Made by a program: the position numbers and the translations under genes. Of a stretch of 64,000 bases of DNA, positions 25,785 through 34,165 are shown piece by piece; position 1 is the stretch's first letter; each line of letters opens with the position of its first letter. The notes under the pieces are model-generated. The model made no database searches, was not told where the DNA came from, and was given only the letters and a program-made list of their open reading frames with translations. Origin of the DNA: VXYL01 sp965116935 (GTDB lineage: Bacteria > Pseudomonadota > Gammaproteobacteria > Pseudomonadales > Azotimanducaceae); assembly GCA_965116935.1 (NCBI GenBank), contig OZ220737.1, forward strand, positions 1,674,001-1,738,000. The letters run 5' to 3'.

Positions 25785-26984
25785 CTACAGCGCCTGATCG
25801 AGATCAGCGCAGATGTCGGCTGCATCCTCGAGCCCGACGGAAAGCCTTAGCACGCCTTCGCCGGCCTCGTCCCGGAAGCGGTCGAGGGCATCTCCTTGGA
25901 GCCGATAGGTCTCGGCGGCGAGCTCCTCGGTGTCAATCCAGTAGATCAGGCTGCGGTGGTGGCCGAGGGAGACTGCATGGTGGATGAGCCCTAGCTTGCC
26001 CACCAACTCCCGTGCCGCCTCGGCGCCGCCGGCGATGCGAAACGAGACCATGCCGGAGAAGTTGTCCATCTGACGCCGGGCCAGTTCGTGCTGCGGGTGG
26101 GAGGCCAGCCCCGGATAGAGCGTGCGCAGGACTCTCGGATGCCCTTCGAGGAATGCAGCCACCTCCTTTGCCGCCGCCTCGTGGGCGGCCATCCTGAGCG
26201 GCAGGGTGGCGGCGCCACGAGCGATCAGCCAAGCGTTGAAGGGGCTCAGGATGCCGCCATGGTGCACGAGTGCGTTGCCGGTAAGGTTGGCGATGGCGTC
26301 CACCGAGCCGATCACCGCACCGCCGATGGCGTCGCCGTGGCCGCCGATGTACTTGGTGAGGGAATGCACGACGAAGTCGGCCCCGAGTTCCAGGGGCCGG
26401 GTGGCGATGGGCGTGGCGAAGGTGGAATCCACCGCGAGCGCGGCGCCGGCCTCGTGCGCGATGTCCGCCACCGCACTTAGGTCTGTCAAGCGCAGCACCG
26501 GGTTGGCGGGCGTTTCCACCCAAACGAGGCGCGTCGTTGGCCGCATGGCATCGCGCACGCGCTCGGGCTCCGCGGTGTTCACCGGGGTCACCTCGATGCC
26601 GAGTCCCGGCAATGTGCTGCGGGCGAGTTCCGCCGTGCCGGGGTAGTTCACCTCGCTGATCACGAGATGGTCGCCGGCCGTGAGCTCGGAGAGCAAGAGG
26701 CCAGTGGTTGCCGCCATGCCGGATGCGAACGCGGCGCACGCCTCACCACCCTCGAGCGCCGCGAGCTTCTGCTCCAGCATCTGCACGGTGGGGTTGCCCC
26801 AGCGGGTGTAGATGAACTGCGGCTCGTCGCCGGCGCTGGCGAAGGAAAAGCCGGTGGGCTCGTCCTGCACAAAGGTGCTCGACATGGTGATGTCGGGAGC
26901 GGAGGCGCCGGTGTTCGGGTCCGGCACCTCGCCGCCGTGAACGGCGGTGGTGCGAACGCCCCGCTTCTGGTCTGGCGTTGGCAT
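25785..26984 (-). CDS. PLP-dependent Cys/Met metabolism enzyme (cystathionine synthase/lyase family)
   Basis: A 399-aa fold-type I enzyme. The PLP lysine lies in VVHSLTKYIGGHGDAIGG; IYTRWGNPTVQMLEQKLAALEGG and FASGMAATTG are family signatures. It could be cystathionine gamma-synthase, a gamma-lyase or O-acylhomoserine sulfhydrylase. metX/metW elsewhere in the window make homoserine esters that could feed it, but the neighbouring acyl-CoA dehydrogenase (3 nt upstream) points rather to methionine or cysteine breakdown. The exact reaction is unresolved. Confidence 0.85.
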   Translation of the reverse strand: MPTPDQKRGVRTTAVHGGEVPDPNTGASAPDITMSSTFVQDEPTGFSFASAGDEPQFIYTRWGNPTVQMLEQKLAALEGGEACAAFASGMAATTGLLLSELTAGDHLVISEVNYPGTAELARSTLPGLGIEVTPVNTAEPERVRDAMRPTTRLVWVETPANPVLRLTDLSAVADIAHEAGAALAVDSTFATPIATRPLELGADFVVHSLTKYIGGHGDAIGGAVIGSVDAIANLTGNALVHHGGILSPFNAWLIARGAATLPLRMAAHEAAAKEVAAFLEGHPRVLRTLYPGLASHPQHELARRQMDNFSGMVSFRIAGGAEAARELVGKLGLIHHAVSLGHHRSLIYWIDTEELAAETYRLQGDALDRFRDEAGEGVLRLSVGLEDAADICADLDQAL

Positions 26985-26987
26985 CGC

Positions 26988-28106
26988 CTAGATGCGGCCC
27001 TTGTTGAGGTCGAGCCGACCGCGGGCCAGGTTCAGTCGCAAGATGTCGCTCGCGCCTTCGGCCAGGCGCATGGCGCGCACCCGCCGATACAGGCTTTCGA
27101 GCGGGTGCCCCACCCGCAGCGCCGTGCCGCCGACCAATTGGATGGCGGTGTCCACCAACTCGCCAATGGCTTCGGTGGCGAACACCTTGCAGGCGATGCC
27201 TTCGTTGATGACGTTTTCGCCAGCCTCGGCGAGGCGCGCCGTGCGATACACCATGCTGCGCGCCGCAAAGGCACGAATCCGCATGTCGGAGTAGCGCAGC
27301 CGAACGCCCTCGCGGGAGCCGAGTGGTGCACCGCTGCGGTGGGGTGCTTCCAGATGTTGCGTGACGAAGTCGATCACCCAGCGGGCGAGGCCCACGCTCT
27401 CGGCGGCGAAGGCGAGGCGGGTGTCGCCAATCTGCCGCATGGCGCGCGGCAATCCCTCGCCCGGCTTGCCGATGATGTTGCTGGCCGGCACCGCAACGTC
27501 GTGGAACTCGATGTAGGCGTGGTGGGTGCCGTCCATGGAGCCGAAGATGGCGGTGATTTCCACCCCGGGCGCTTCGCGGTCAATGATGACCATGGCCGGG
27601 CCACGGCCCTCCACTTCCACTAGGGTGTTGATGAAGTCTGCCTCCGCACCGCCGGTGACGTAGGATTTCTGCCCGTTCACCACGAGCGTCTCGCCGTCGA
27701 GCCGGCCCCAGGTGGCGCGTTCGGCCTTGTCCGGTTCGGTGAAGCCAAACGCGCCGCGTTTCTCGCCGGCGAGGGTGGGTTCGAGATAGCGCTCCCGGGC
27801 CGGCCCTTGCGCGCCACCGAGGACGCCAGGCCCGGGCCCGAATACGCCGCCGAGATGGCTCAGGTTGTGCGAACCCAAAGTGTCCCGCACCACCGTCATC
27901 GGCAGCGGCCCAGCCGCCGAGCCGCCGAACTCCACCGGCTGCGTCATGCGAAAGACACCAGCCGCCTGCGAAGCCTCCCGCACTAGCTTCCGGCGCTCGT
28001 CCACTTCCAGCGTCTCGTCTTGGACGAGGGGAACGAGCGTATCCCGCGCTAGGGCATCGACACGATCACGCAAGGCGAGAAGTTCGGCAGATAGGGATTC
28101 GGGCAT
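26988..28106 (-). CDS. Acyl-CoA dehydrogenase family protein
   Basis: A 372-aa flavoprotein dehydrogenase. It has the helical N-terminal domain, the FAD-binding middle segment with GAFGFTEPDKAERATWG and VNGQKSYVTGGAEADF, and a C-terminal helical domain with QLVGGTALRVGHPLESLYRRVR. The catalytic Glu is not obvious by eye. Probably oxidises a short or branched acyl-CoA. Translated with the PLP enzyme (3-nt gap). Start ATG at 28106. Confidence 0.88.
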   Translation of the reverse strand: MPESLSAELLALRDRVDALARDTLVPLVQDETLEVDERRKLVREASQAAGVFRMTQPVEFGGSAAGPLPMTVVRDTLGSHNLSHLGGVFGPGPGVLGGAQGPARERYLEPTLAGEKRGAFGFTEPDKAERATWGRLDGETLVVNGQKSYVTGGAEADFINTLVEVEGRGPAMVIIDREAPGVEITAIFGSMDGTHHAYIEFHDVAVPASNIIGKPGEGLPRAMRQIGDTRLAFAAESVGLARWVIDFVTQHLEAPHRSGAPLGSREGVRLRYSDMRIRAFAARSMVYRTARLAEAGENVINEGIACKVFATEAIGELVDTAIQLVGGTALRVGHPLESLYRRVRAMRLAEGASDILRLNLARGRLDLNKGRI

Positions 28107-28210
28107 GGGGATTCCTTACGGCAACATGGGTGGATTTCTGATGACCTTGGCAGTGACCTGTCGGACCACAGCGAGGGAACCACAGCGTCGGCGGACCCTT
28201 CAGGCCGTGG

Positions 28211-28609
28211 TCAGGGAACCGGGGCGAAATGCCTTTCCCGTGCGGTGCGGTGGTCGAAGGTGTAGGTCAATCGACACCCGGCGGCACGGTTCCGCCATGC
28301 AATCAGATGGTCAGCAAAGTCGGCAGCGCCAGCCTCGAACTGGCGCAACGCAGCCCAGACGGCATCGCTGTCTTGGATCTCGATCTCCGTGGTGCGCAGC
28401 AACTGATGTATCACGCGTGCTACCGCGTCCTTGGGGAAACCGTAAGCCGACGTCAGCACCCAGGCGACCTCAGCGAGTACGACGACATCCACATGTCCGG
28501 GCGACGCGTCGGTGCATTCACCTTCGATCAAGGCTGTGGCCGCCTCGGCTTGGTCAGGATCGTCCTGCACGACGTAACGCACGAGGACATTGGAATCGAG
28601 GCCAATCAC
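28211..28609 (-). CDS. vapC: VapC-type PIN-domain ribonuclease toxin
   Basis: A 132-aa toxin. The catalytic acids appear intact: Asp5 in IGLDSNVLVRY, Glu near 47 in LAEVAWVL, and Asp residues in ADFADHLIAW and TFDHRT. GTG start at 28609 overlaps the antitoxin stop by 4 nt (GTGA). Forms a complete toxin-antitoxin pair with the AbrB-type partner upstream. Confidence 0.9.
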   Translation of the reverse strand: MIGLDSNVLVRYVVQDDPDQAEAATALIEGECTDASPGHVDVVVLAEVAWVLTSAYGFPKDAVARVIHQLLRTTEIEIQDSDAVWAALRQFEAGAADFADHLIAWRNRAAGCRLTYTFDHRTARERHFAPVP

Positions 28610-28845
28610 AGTTTGCGCGCACTTGCTTTGGCAATCGCCTCGTTCATCTGCTCCACGGTAACCGGGACAGCCGGCTTCGGCAGCATGCCCTTGAGCTCGG
28701 TCACGCTCGCCTTGATGGGTGCGATGCTGAGGGCGCCGTCTTCATTGAGGACGAAATCAATCGTGTCGCCAGGCTTAAGGTGCAGCTTGTCGCGAATCGG
28801 CTTCGGAACCGTCACCTGTCCCTTGCTGGTAATCGTCGCTTGCAT
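28606..28845 (-). CDS. vapB: AbrB/MazE-type antitoxin (VapB)
   Basis: A 79-aa protein. The N-terminal swapped-hairpin DNA-binding domain reads ITSKGQVTVPKPIRDKL and LKPGDTIDFVLNEDG; the C-terminal helix (VEQMNEAIAKASARKL) would bind the toxin. Such complexes normally autorepress, with the promoter in 28846-28980. Start ATG at 28845. Confidence 0.92.
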   Translation of the reverse strand: MQATITSKGQVTVPKPIRDKLHLKPGDTIDFVLNEDGALSIAPIKASVTELKGMLPKPAVPVTVEQMNEAIAKASARKL

Positions 28846-28980
28846 TACTCAGTGCCGGTTTCCTTACATTCGAAGCGGATCGTAGCCTTCGCGCCGTTGC
28901 CCCGCAACGGTCGGGCCTGATGGGATCCGCACAGCCTTGCGCTCGAACCGGAGTCGGGGCTTTCGCCCGTGGATCATCGC

Positions 28981-29361
28981 CTACAGGAACGTCGGCACCA
29001 TGACCATCACCGGCACCAGCAGGATCAGGAAGATGATGGCGACCAAGGCATAGAGGAGCCAAGTTTCCCTCCGAGCGTTGCGAGCGATCAGTGCCTCGAT
29101 CTCTTCCGGCCCGCGAGCCGCGACGGAGGAGGCGAGGCGGTAGCGAACGATCCCATCCCGCAACCCCGGCAGCCGCACGAAGAGCTCCGGCGTGCTGTTG
29201 AGGCGCCGCGCGACGTCGTAGATCGGAATGCCTGCGCCCCTCGCGATTTGCGATGGGTGCAGCCCCTTTGCTGGCTCGTCGAGAAAGCACTGCACCATCG
29301 CCATGAGCACGCGGGTCTTGCCGCGAAACCGGAAACGCCAGACGGCAAAGGGGTCGGTCAT
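28981..29361 (-). CDS. Small protein with winged-helix-like N-terminus and C-terminal membrane anchor
   Basis: A 126-aa protein of unknown function. Residues 1-75 look like a helix-turn-helix (PSQIARGAGIPIYDVARRL) used to bind DNA or RNA. Residues 98-126 are a strongly hydrophobic C-terminal helix (LLYALVAIIFLILLVPVMV). ATG at 29361 follows a GAGGGCC ribosome site; the frame is open 20 codons upstream without support. Tail-anchored regulators of this shape are known but I do not recognise this one. Confidence 0.6.
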   Translation of the reverse strand: MTDPFAVWRFRFRGKTRVLMAMVQCFLDEPAKGLHPSQIARGAGIPIYDVARRLNSTPELFVRLPGLRDGIVRYRLASSVAARGPEEIEALIARNARRETWLLYALVAIIFLILLVPVMVMVPTFL

Positions 29362-29637
29362 GCTCGGCCCTCGAAGTGTGCACAGACGGGAGAGCTTTGC
29401 AGATACGGGCGACGTTTGCATCCCGCGCGCCGGCGCGCCTGTTGCTACGTGGAGAGACGACTCCCGAAGGCGCGCCTAGTGTGCCGTCCCAGAAATACGT
29501 CACCCTTCGTGCTGGACGTTGGCTGGTGCAACAATGCCGGAGAAAGCGAGGATGTGCCGCCTGGGACCTGCCCCCGTGAGGTCGTTGAGTGCCTGCACTT
29601 GGCATCCCGAAGTACCACGAACTTGTGGGACGGTACA

Positions 29638-29824
29638 CTAGGGCGTGTTCACACTAGCGTTCTGGTTACCGAAAACTACCTTGAATCAACCGGCGACAGT
29701 TACCAAAGTCCCAGCGCAACCGATCGAGAACGAGGCCGCCTTTGGAGGGAAGGCATTCTGCCTTCCCTCCAAAGGCCACGCCGTCCAATGGATTGTGTGA
29801 GCGCATAGTGTGAACACGCCCTAG
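29638..29824. mobile_element. 187-bp MITE-like element with 19-bp terminal inverted repeats
   Basis: CTAGGGCGTGTTCACACTA (29638-29656) and its exact complement TAGTGTGAACACGCCCTAG (29806-29824) bound the element. CTAG at both outer ends fits a 4-bp CTAG target duplication as made by IS5-group transposases; a TA duplication is also possible. Inside is no ORF, but a perfect 35-nt palindrome at 29740-29774 (arms CTTTGGAGGGAAGGCA) from the intergenic repeat family. A nonautonomous element is inferred; no transposase of this type is in the window. Confidence 0.75.
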
Positions 29825-29876
29825 GAGCCTGCGCCATAGTAACCGTCGAGTCGAAGGAGGGAGCGAGCGTCGTTTC

Positions 29877-29925
29877 GCAGTTTTCGCGCCAGCGAAAACT
29901 GCCAGAGCGGCGCGAAGCGGCGCTA
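29877..29925. repeat. Double-hairpin repeat overlapping the polA stop
   Basis: GCAGTTTTCGC and GCGAAAACTGC form the first hairpin; AGCGGCGCGAAGCGGCGCT forms a second, imperfect one. The final CTA of the repeat is the complement of the polA TAG stop. A near-identical copy in inverted orientation is at 63481-63530. Here it could act as a polA terminator, although a poly-T tract is missing. Confidence 0.7.
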
Positions 29926-32640
29926 ATGTGCCTCGTCCCAGTTGTGGCCGACGCCGGCCTCCACCAACAGGGGCACCGAAAGGTCCGCTGCCGCCTGCAT
30001 TCGGGAGATGACGCCGGCCTTCACCTTCTCCACCTGCCCTTCCTCCACTTCGAGCACCAGCTCGTCATGCACCTGCATGATCATGCGCGCCTCGATGCCG
30101 TCTTGACGCAGCTGCGCCAGAAAGCCGTCCACTTCGATCATTGCGCGCTTGATGATGTCGGCGGCGGTGCCTTGCATCGGCGCGTTGATGGCGGTGCGTT
30201 CGGCGGCCTGGCGGCGGGGGGCTTGACGGGCGCGGATGTCGGGCAGGTAGAGGCGGCGGCCGAAGACCGTTTCGACGAAGCCCGCCTCCCGCGCCAGCCC
30301 CCGCACTTCGTCCATGTAGCCAGCCACGCCCGGATAGCGAAGGAAGTAGCGGTCGATGTACTCCTGCGCCACGCGCCGGGTCACGTCGAGCTGCTTGGCG
30401 AGGCCAAACGACGACATGCCGTAGATCAGGCCGAAGTTGATCGCCTTGGCGCCGCGGCGCTGGTCGTCCGACACCTCGCCCGCCGGCAGCCGAAACACCT
30501 CGGCGGCGGTGGCGCGGTGGATGTCCTGCCCCGTCTCGAAGGCGCGCAGCAGCCCTTCGTCGCCGGAGAGGTGGGCCATGATGCGAAGCTCGATCTGCGA
30601 GTAGTCGGCGGCGATCAGGCAGCGTCCGGGCGGCGCCACGAACGCCTGACGGATTTGGCGGCCGTCGGCGGTGCGGATGGGGATGTTCTGCAGGTTCGGG
30701 TCGGCGGAGGAGAGTCTGCCGGTGGCTGCGACTGCTTGGTTGTACGACGTGTGGATCCGGCCCGTGCGCTGGTTGATCTCGTGCGGCAGCGAGTCGGTGT
30801 AGGTGGACTTGAGCTTGCTGGCGGCGCGGTGATCGAGGATGAGCCCGGGCAGTGGATGATGATCTGCCAGTTGCACCAGCACGTCTTCGGCGGTGGAGCG
30901 CTGCCCCTTGCGGGTCTTGCCGAGTGGGGGCAGTCCGATTTCGTCGTAGAGGATCTCCTGCAACTGCTTCGGCGAGCCAAGGTTGAACTCGCGGCCTGCC
31001 TCGCTGAACGCCTTTTGCGACAGCTCCTCCATGCGCTCGCTGAGATCATGGCTCTGATCCCGCAACCGCCCGGCGTCCACCAGCGCACCGGCGCGTTCCA
31101 TCCTGGACAGCACCTCCACGAGCGGCAGCTCGATGGCCTCGTACACCTCGGACAGGCGCCCTTCCTGCTCCAGCCTTGGCCGCAGTATCTCGTGCAGGCG
31201 ACAGGCCGCATCGGCGCCGCCGGCGGCATAGCCGGCGGCTTCGGCAACGCCAACCTGATGCAGTCCCAACTGCTTGGCACCCTTGCCGGCCACATCCTCG
31301 AACGAAACCGGCTGCACGCCCAGGTACTTCTGCGCCAAGTCCTGCAACTGATGCCGCCGGGCGCCGACGCTGTCCAGGACGTAGGACTCGAGCATCGTGT
31401 CGTTGGCGATGCCGGCAAGGGCAACGCCAAGCCCTTCGAGGATGTTGCGGGCATGCTTGAGGTTCTGGCCGGTTTTGGCGACGTTCGGGTCTTCGAGCAC
31501 AGGCTTTGCCGCGGCGATGACGTTGCCGAGCGAAAGCTGGCTTTGCGCCACAAGGTCATGCCCCACGGGGACATAGGCCACGTCGTCGCCGGCGACGCCG
31601 AAGGCGAATCCTACGGGCTGGGCGTCCATGAACCGCCCAGGCCCGGTTTCCACCCCCAACGCCAGGTGGCCGGCGGCCTGTGCCTTGCCGAGAAGCTCGT
31701 TCAGAGCATCCAAGCTCTCGAGCACAGGGTACTCGCGGGCGAGCTCCACGGTTCGCCCGCCGCCGAGCTCTTCCGCCCACGCCTGAAAGTCGAAACGCTC
31801 GAACAGCTCGACCAATCGCTCCGTGTCCGGCTCGCCAGATTCGAGATCGGCGATGCCGAACTCGAGCTCGAGGTCGCAGCGAATCGTCGCCAGATCCCTG
31901 GACATGGGCAGCGTGTCCAATGCACCACGCAGGTTCTCTCCGACCTTGCCCTTCACCTCGTCGGCACGGGCGATCACGTCGTCCAGAGTGCCGAACTCGG
32001 TCAGCCACTTGGCGGCGGTTTTGGGCCCGACCTTGGGTACGCCCGGAATGTTGTCCACGGAGTCGCCCATGAGCGCGAGGTAGTCCACGATGCGAGCGGG
32101 CGGAACGCCGTACTTCTCCTGCACGCCACCGGCGTCGAGGGCCGTGTCGGTCATGGTGTTGACCAGCGTCACGTGGCTTGAGACGAGCTGCGCCATGTCC
32201 TTGTCGCCGGTGGAGATGACGGTACTGCGGGAGCTGGCCGTGGCTTCGGTAGCCAGGGTGCCGATCACGTCGTCCGCCTCCACGCCGGCTACATGCAGAA
32301 GCGGCAGCCCCATGGCCCGGATGATGTCGTGGATGGGTTCGATCTGGACGCGCAGATCGTCGCTCATGGGTGGCCGGTTGGCTTTGTACTCAGCGTAGAT
32401 GTCATCGCGAAAGGTGCGTCCGCCGGCATCGAACACCACGGCCACCGGCGAGCCGGCAAAGTCGTCCATGAGCTTGCGCAACATCGCAATGACGCCGCGC
32501 ACGGCGCCCGTGGGAAAGCCGTCGAGGGTGCGCAGATCCGGCAGGGCATGGAAGGCGCGGAACAGATACGAGGAACCGTCAACCAACACGAGCGGCGGTG
32601 CACCCTCGCCGTCGCCGAGAGGCTGCGTGTCGTCGGTCAT
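29923..32640 (-). CDS. polA: DNA polymerase I, proofreading domain degenerate
   Basis: A 905-aa repair and lagging-strand polymerase. The 5'-nuclease domain (about 1-300) starts PLVLVDGSSYLFRAFHALP and has the H3TH segment IPGVPKVGPKTAAKWL. Polymerase motifs are intact: A (DYSQIELRIMAHLSGD), B (RRGAKAINFGLIYGMSSFG), C (MQVHDELVLEVEE). The 3'-5' exonuclease domain is present, but Gly329, Ala397 and Gly475 replace the metal-binding Asp355, Asp424 and Asp501 of the E. coli enzyme. It keeps Glu331 and Tyr471. Proofreading is therefore predicted absent, as in Bacillus and Thermus relatives. Confidence 0.95.
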   Translation of the reverse strand: MTDDTQPLGDGEGAPPLVLVDGSSYLFRAFHALPDLRTLDGFPTGAVRGVIAMLRKLMDDFAGSPVAVVFDAGGRTFRDDIYAEYKANRPPMSDDLRVQIEPIHDIIRAMGLPLLHVAGVEADDVIGTLATEATASSRSTVISTGDKDMAQLVSSHVTLVNTMTDTALDAGGVQEKYGVPPARIVDYLALMGDSVDNIPGVPKVGPKTAAKWLTEFGTLDDVIARADEVKGKVGENLRGALDTLPMSRDLATIRCDLELEFGIADLESGEPDTERLVELFERFDFQAWAEELGGGRTVELAREYPVLESLDALNELLGKAQAAGHLALGVETGPGRFMDAQPVGFAFGVAGDDVAYVPVGHDLVAQSQLSLGNVIAAAKPVLEDPNVAKTGQNLKHARNILEGLGVALAGIANDTMLESYVLDSVGARRHQLQDLAQKYLGVQPVSFEDVAGKGAKQLGLHQVGVAEAAGYAAGGADAACRLHEILRPRLEQEGRLSEVYEAIELPLVEVLSRMERAGALVDAGRLRDQSHDLSERMEELSQKAFSEAGREFNLGSPKQLQEILYDEIGLPPLGKTRKGQRSTAEDVLVQLADHHPLPGLILDHRAASKLKSTYTDSLPHEINQRTGRIHTSYNQAVAATGRLSSADPNLQNIPIRTADGRQIRQAFVAPPGRCLIAADYSQIELRIMAHLSGDEGLLRAFETGQDIHRATAAEVFRLPAGEVSDDQRRGAKAINFGLIYGMSSFGLAKQLDVTRRVAQEYIDRYFLRYPGVAGYMDEVRGLAREAGFVETVFGRRLYLPDIRARQAPRRQAAERTAINAPMQGTAADIIKRAMIEVDGFLAQLRQDGIEARMIMQVHDELVLEVEEGQVEKVKAGVISRMQAAADLSVPLLVEAGVGHNWDEAH

Positions 32641-32686
32641 GCTATGTTCCCCTCAAGGCCCGGATTCGCCCAGTCGGCCAGCTTCG

Positions 32687-33019
32687 ATGGCGCTTCACCT
32701 GACACTACCACACGCCCCCACCGTCGCCCGCATGTTGTTGGCGGCAGGCGCTTTGTGCGTCGGCACCCTTGCCGCCACCACCGCCACAGCGCGCCCGGCC
32801 GAAGAACCGCCGGCGTTCCGCGGCCCCGACGTGACCCTGATCGAAACGGAGGAACGCACCATCCAGGAATTCCGCCAAAACGGCGTGCTGGTGTTCGTGA
32901 AGATCACCCCCAAGAACGGCAAGCCGTACTACCTGGCCCCCAGAGACCCCACCAAGGGCTGGGACGACCTCGAACGTGCGGAGGCCGTGGTGCCGAGGTG
33001 GGTAATCCTGCGGTTTTAG
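32687..33019 (+). CDS. DUF2782 secreted protein
   Basis: A 110-aa protein with a Sec signal (ARMLLAAGALCVGTLAATTATARP). The mature part is the DUF2782 domain: DVTLIETEERTIQEFRQNG, then VFVKITPKNGKPYYL and a final VPRWVILRF. In many gammaproteobacteria this gene is divergent from polA, exactly as here; the 46-bp gap must hold both promoters. Periplasmic; role unknown. Confidence 0.88.
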   Translation: MALHLTLPHAPTVARMLLAAGALCVGTLAATTATARPAEEPPAFRGPDVTLIETEERTIQEFRQNGVLVFVKITPKNGKPYYLAPRDPTKGWDDLERAEAVVPRWVILRF

Positions 33020-33063
33020 CCCGGCTTGGGCTTGGGGCAAGAACCTGACGATGGACGGGCCTC

Positions 33064-33090
33064 GGAGGGAGGGCGTCCCGCCCTCCGTCC
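33064..33090. repeat. Palindromic intergenic repeat
   Basis: GGAGGGAGGGCGTCCCGCCC followed by TCCGTCC, one arm pair of the GGGAGGGC family. It lies between the convergent DUF2782 and egtD genes, where a stem-loop could serve as a bidirectional terminator. Confidence 0.6.
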
Positions 33091-33170
33091 AGCGAGGCCC
33101 TCGCGTGGCAGGGAGCTGTTGCTTTGGTGTTTGCCGGCGGGCGTTGTTCGAGGGCACTCGCTAACGCCGG

Positions 33171-34076
33171 CTAGCGAGCGCGTAGTGCGAGCACCATGAA
33201 ATGGCCCTGGTCGTCCTGCCAGATGTGGGCGCAGTCGAAGCCGGCGCGGTTTGCCTTGGCGACGAACTCGTCCGGCTCGTATTTGTAGGAGTTTTCTGTG
33301 TGCAGACGCTCGTCCTTGGCGCAGGGGATGGGAGTGCCGGCTACCGTCACGGTGTGGGCTCGGGTGGCGATCAGATACATCTCGATGCGGCCGCCGCTCT
33401 CGTTGTAGATGGCCTCGTGGGTGAACGCGTCGGGGTCGAAGTCTGCGCCCACCGTGGCGTTGATGTGGCGAAGGACGTTGCGGTTGAAGTCGGCCGTGAC
33501 ACCGGCGGAGTCGTTGTAGGCGCGGTGGAGCACGGCTGGGTCTTTCTTCGTGTCCACGCCGATGGCGAGAGCGCCGCCGCTGCCCACCACCTCGGCAACC
33601 CCGCGCAGGAAGGCATCGGCCTCGGCCGGATCGAAGTTGCCGATGCTTGAGCCGGGGAAGAACGCCACTCGGCGCAGTTCCTGCACCGGCTCCGGCAGTT
33701 CGAACGGAGCCGAGTAGTCGGCACAGGTGGGATAGACCGGCAGCTCGTAGTCGTCGTGGATGGTGCGAGCCGCCCGCATGAGGTGTTCGCGCGAGATGTC
33801 CACGGGAACGTAGGCGGCCGGCCGACAGGCGTCGAGCAGAAGGCGCACCTTGATGCTGGCACCGCTGCCGTATTCGATCAGGCAGCCGCCGTCGCCCACG
33901 GCCTCGGCCAGCGCGCCACGGTTGGCGCGCAGGATGCCCACCTCCGTGCGCGTGAGGTAGTACTCGGGCAGTGCGGTGATGCGCTCGAACAGGAGCGAGC
34001 CGCGTTCATCGTAGAAGTACTTCGGCGGAATCGACTTGACTGGGAGGTTTAGGCCCCGGAGCACGTCCCGCGCCAT
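33171..34076 (-). CDS. egtD: L-histidine N-alpha-methyltransferase
   Basis: A 301-aa (from ATG 34076) SAM methyltransferase of the EgtD family that makes hercynine, the first step to ergothioneine. Landmarks: PPKYFYDERGSLLFERIT, LPEYYLTRTEVGIL, LIEYGSGASIKVRLLL, FFPGSSIGNFDP, ALAIGVDTKKDP and TENSYKYEPDEF. Homologues usually have about 20 more N-terminal residues, and the open frame continues upstream towards panB without an ATG. A rare start there is possible. No egtB partner lies next to it. Confidence 0.9.
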   Translation of the reverse strand: MARDVLRGLNLPVKSIPPKYFYDERGSLLFERITALPEYYLTRTEVGILRANRGALAEAVGDGGCLIEYGSGASIKVRLLLDACRPAAYVPVDISREHLMRAARTIHDDYELPVYPTCADYSAPFELPEPVQELRRVAFFPGSSIGNFDPAEADAFLRGVAEVVGSGGALAIGVDTKKDPAVLHRAYNDSAGVTADFNRNVLRHINATVGADFDPDAFTHEAIYNESGGRIEMYLIATRAHTVTVAGTPIPCAKDERLHTENSYKYEPDEFVAKANRAGFDCAHIWQDDQGHFMVLALRAR

Positions 34077-34165
34077 GTCCGGCAAGGGCGGCTTGCGATC
34101 GAAGATGCGGAATTGGCTACGGGCAGGGAATACTGGCGTATCGATGAGTGGCTCCCGCCGTTGAG

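Noticed and set aside
29926..32181. 751-codon open frame antisense to polA
   Set aside because: Shadow of polA: high GC with strong third-position bias leaves the complementary frame open. Its product is His/Gly/Val-rich and has no domain.
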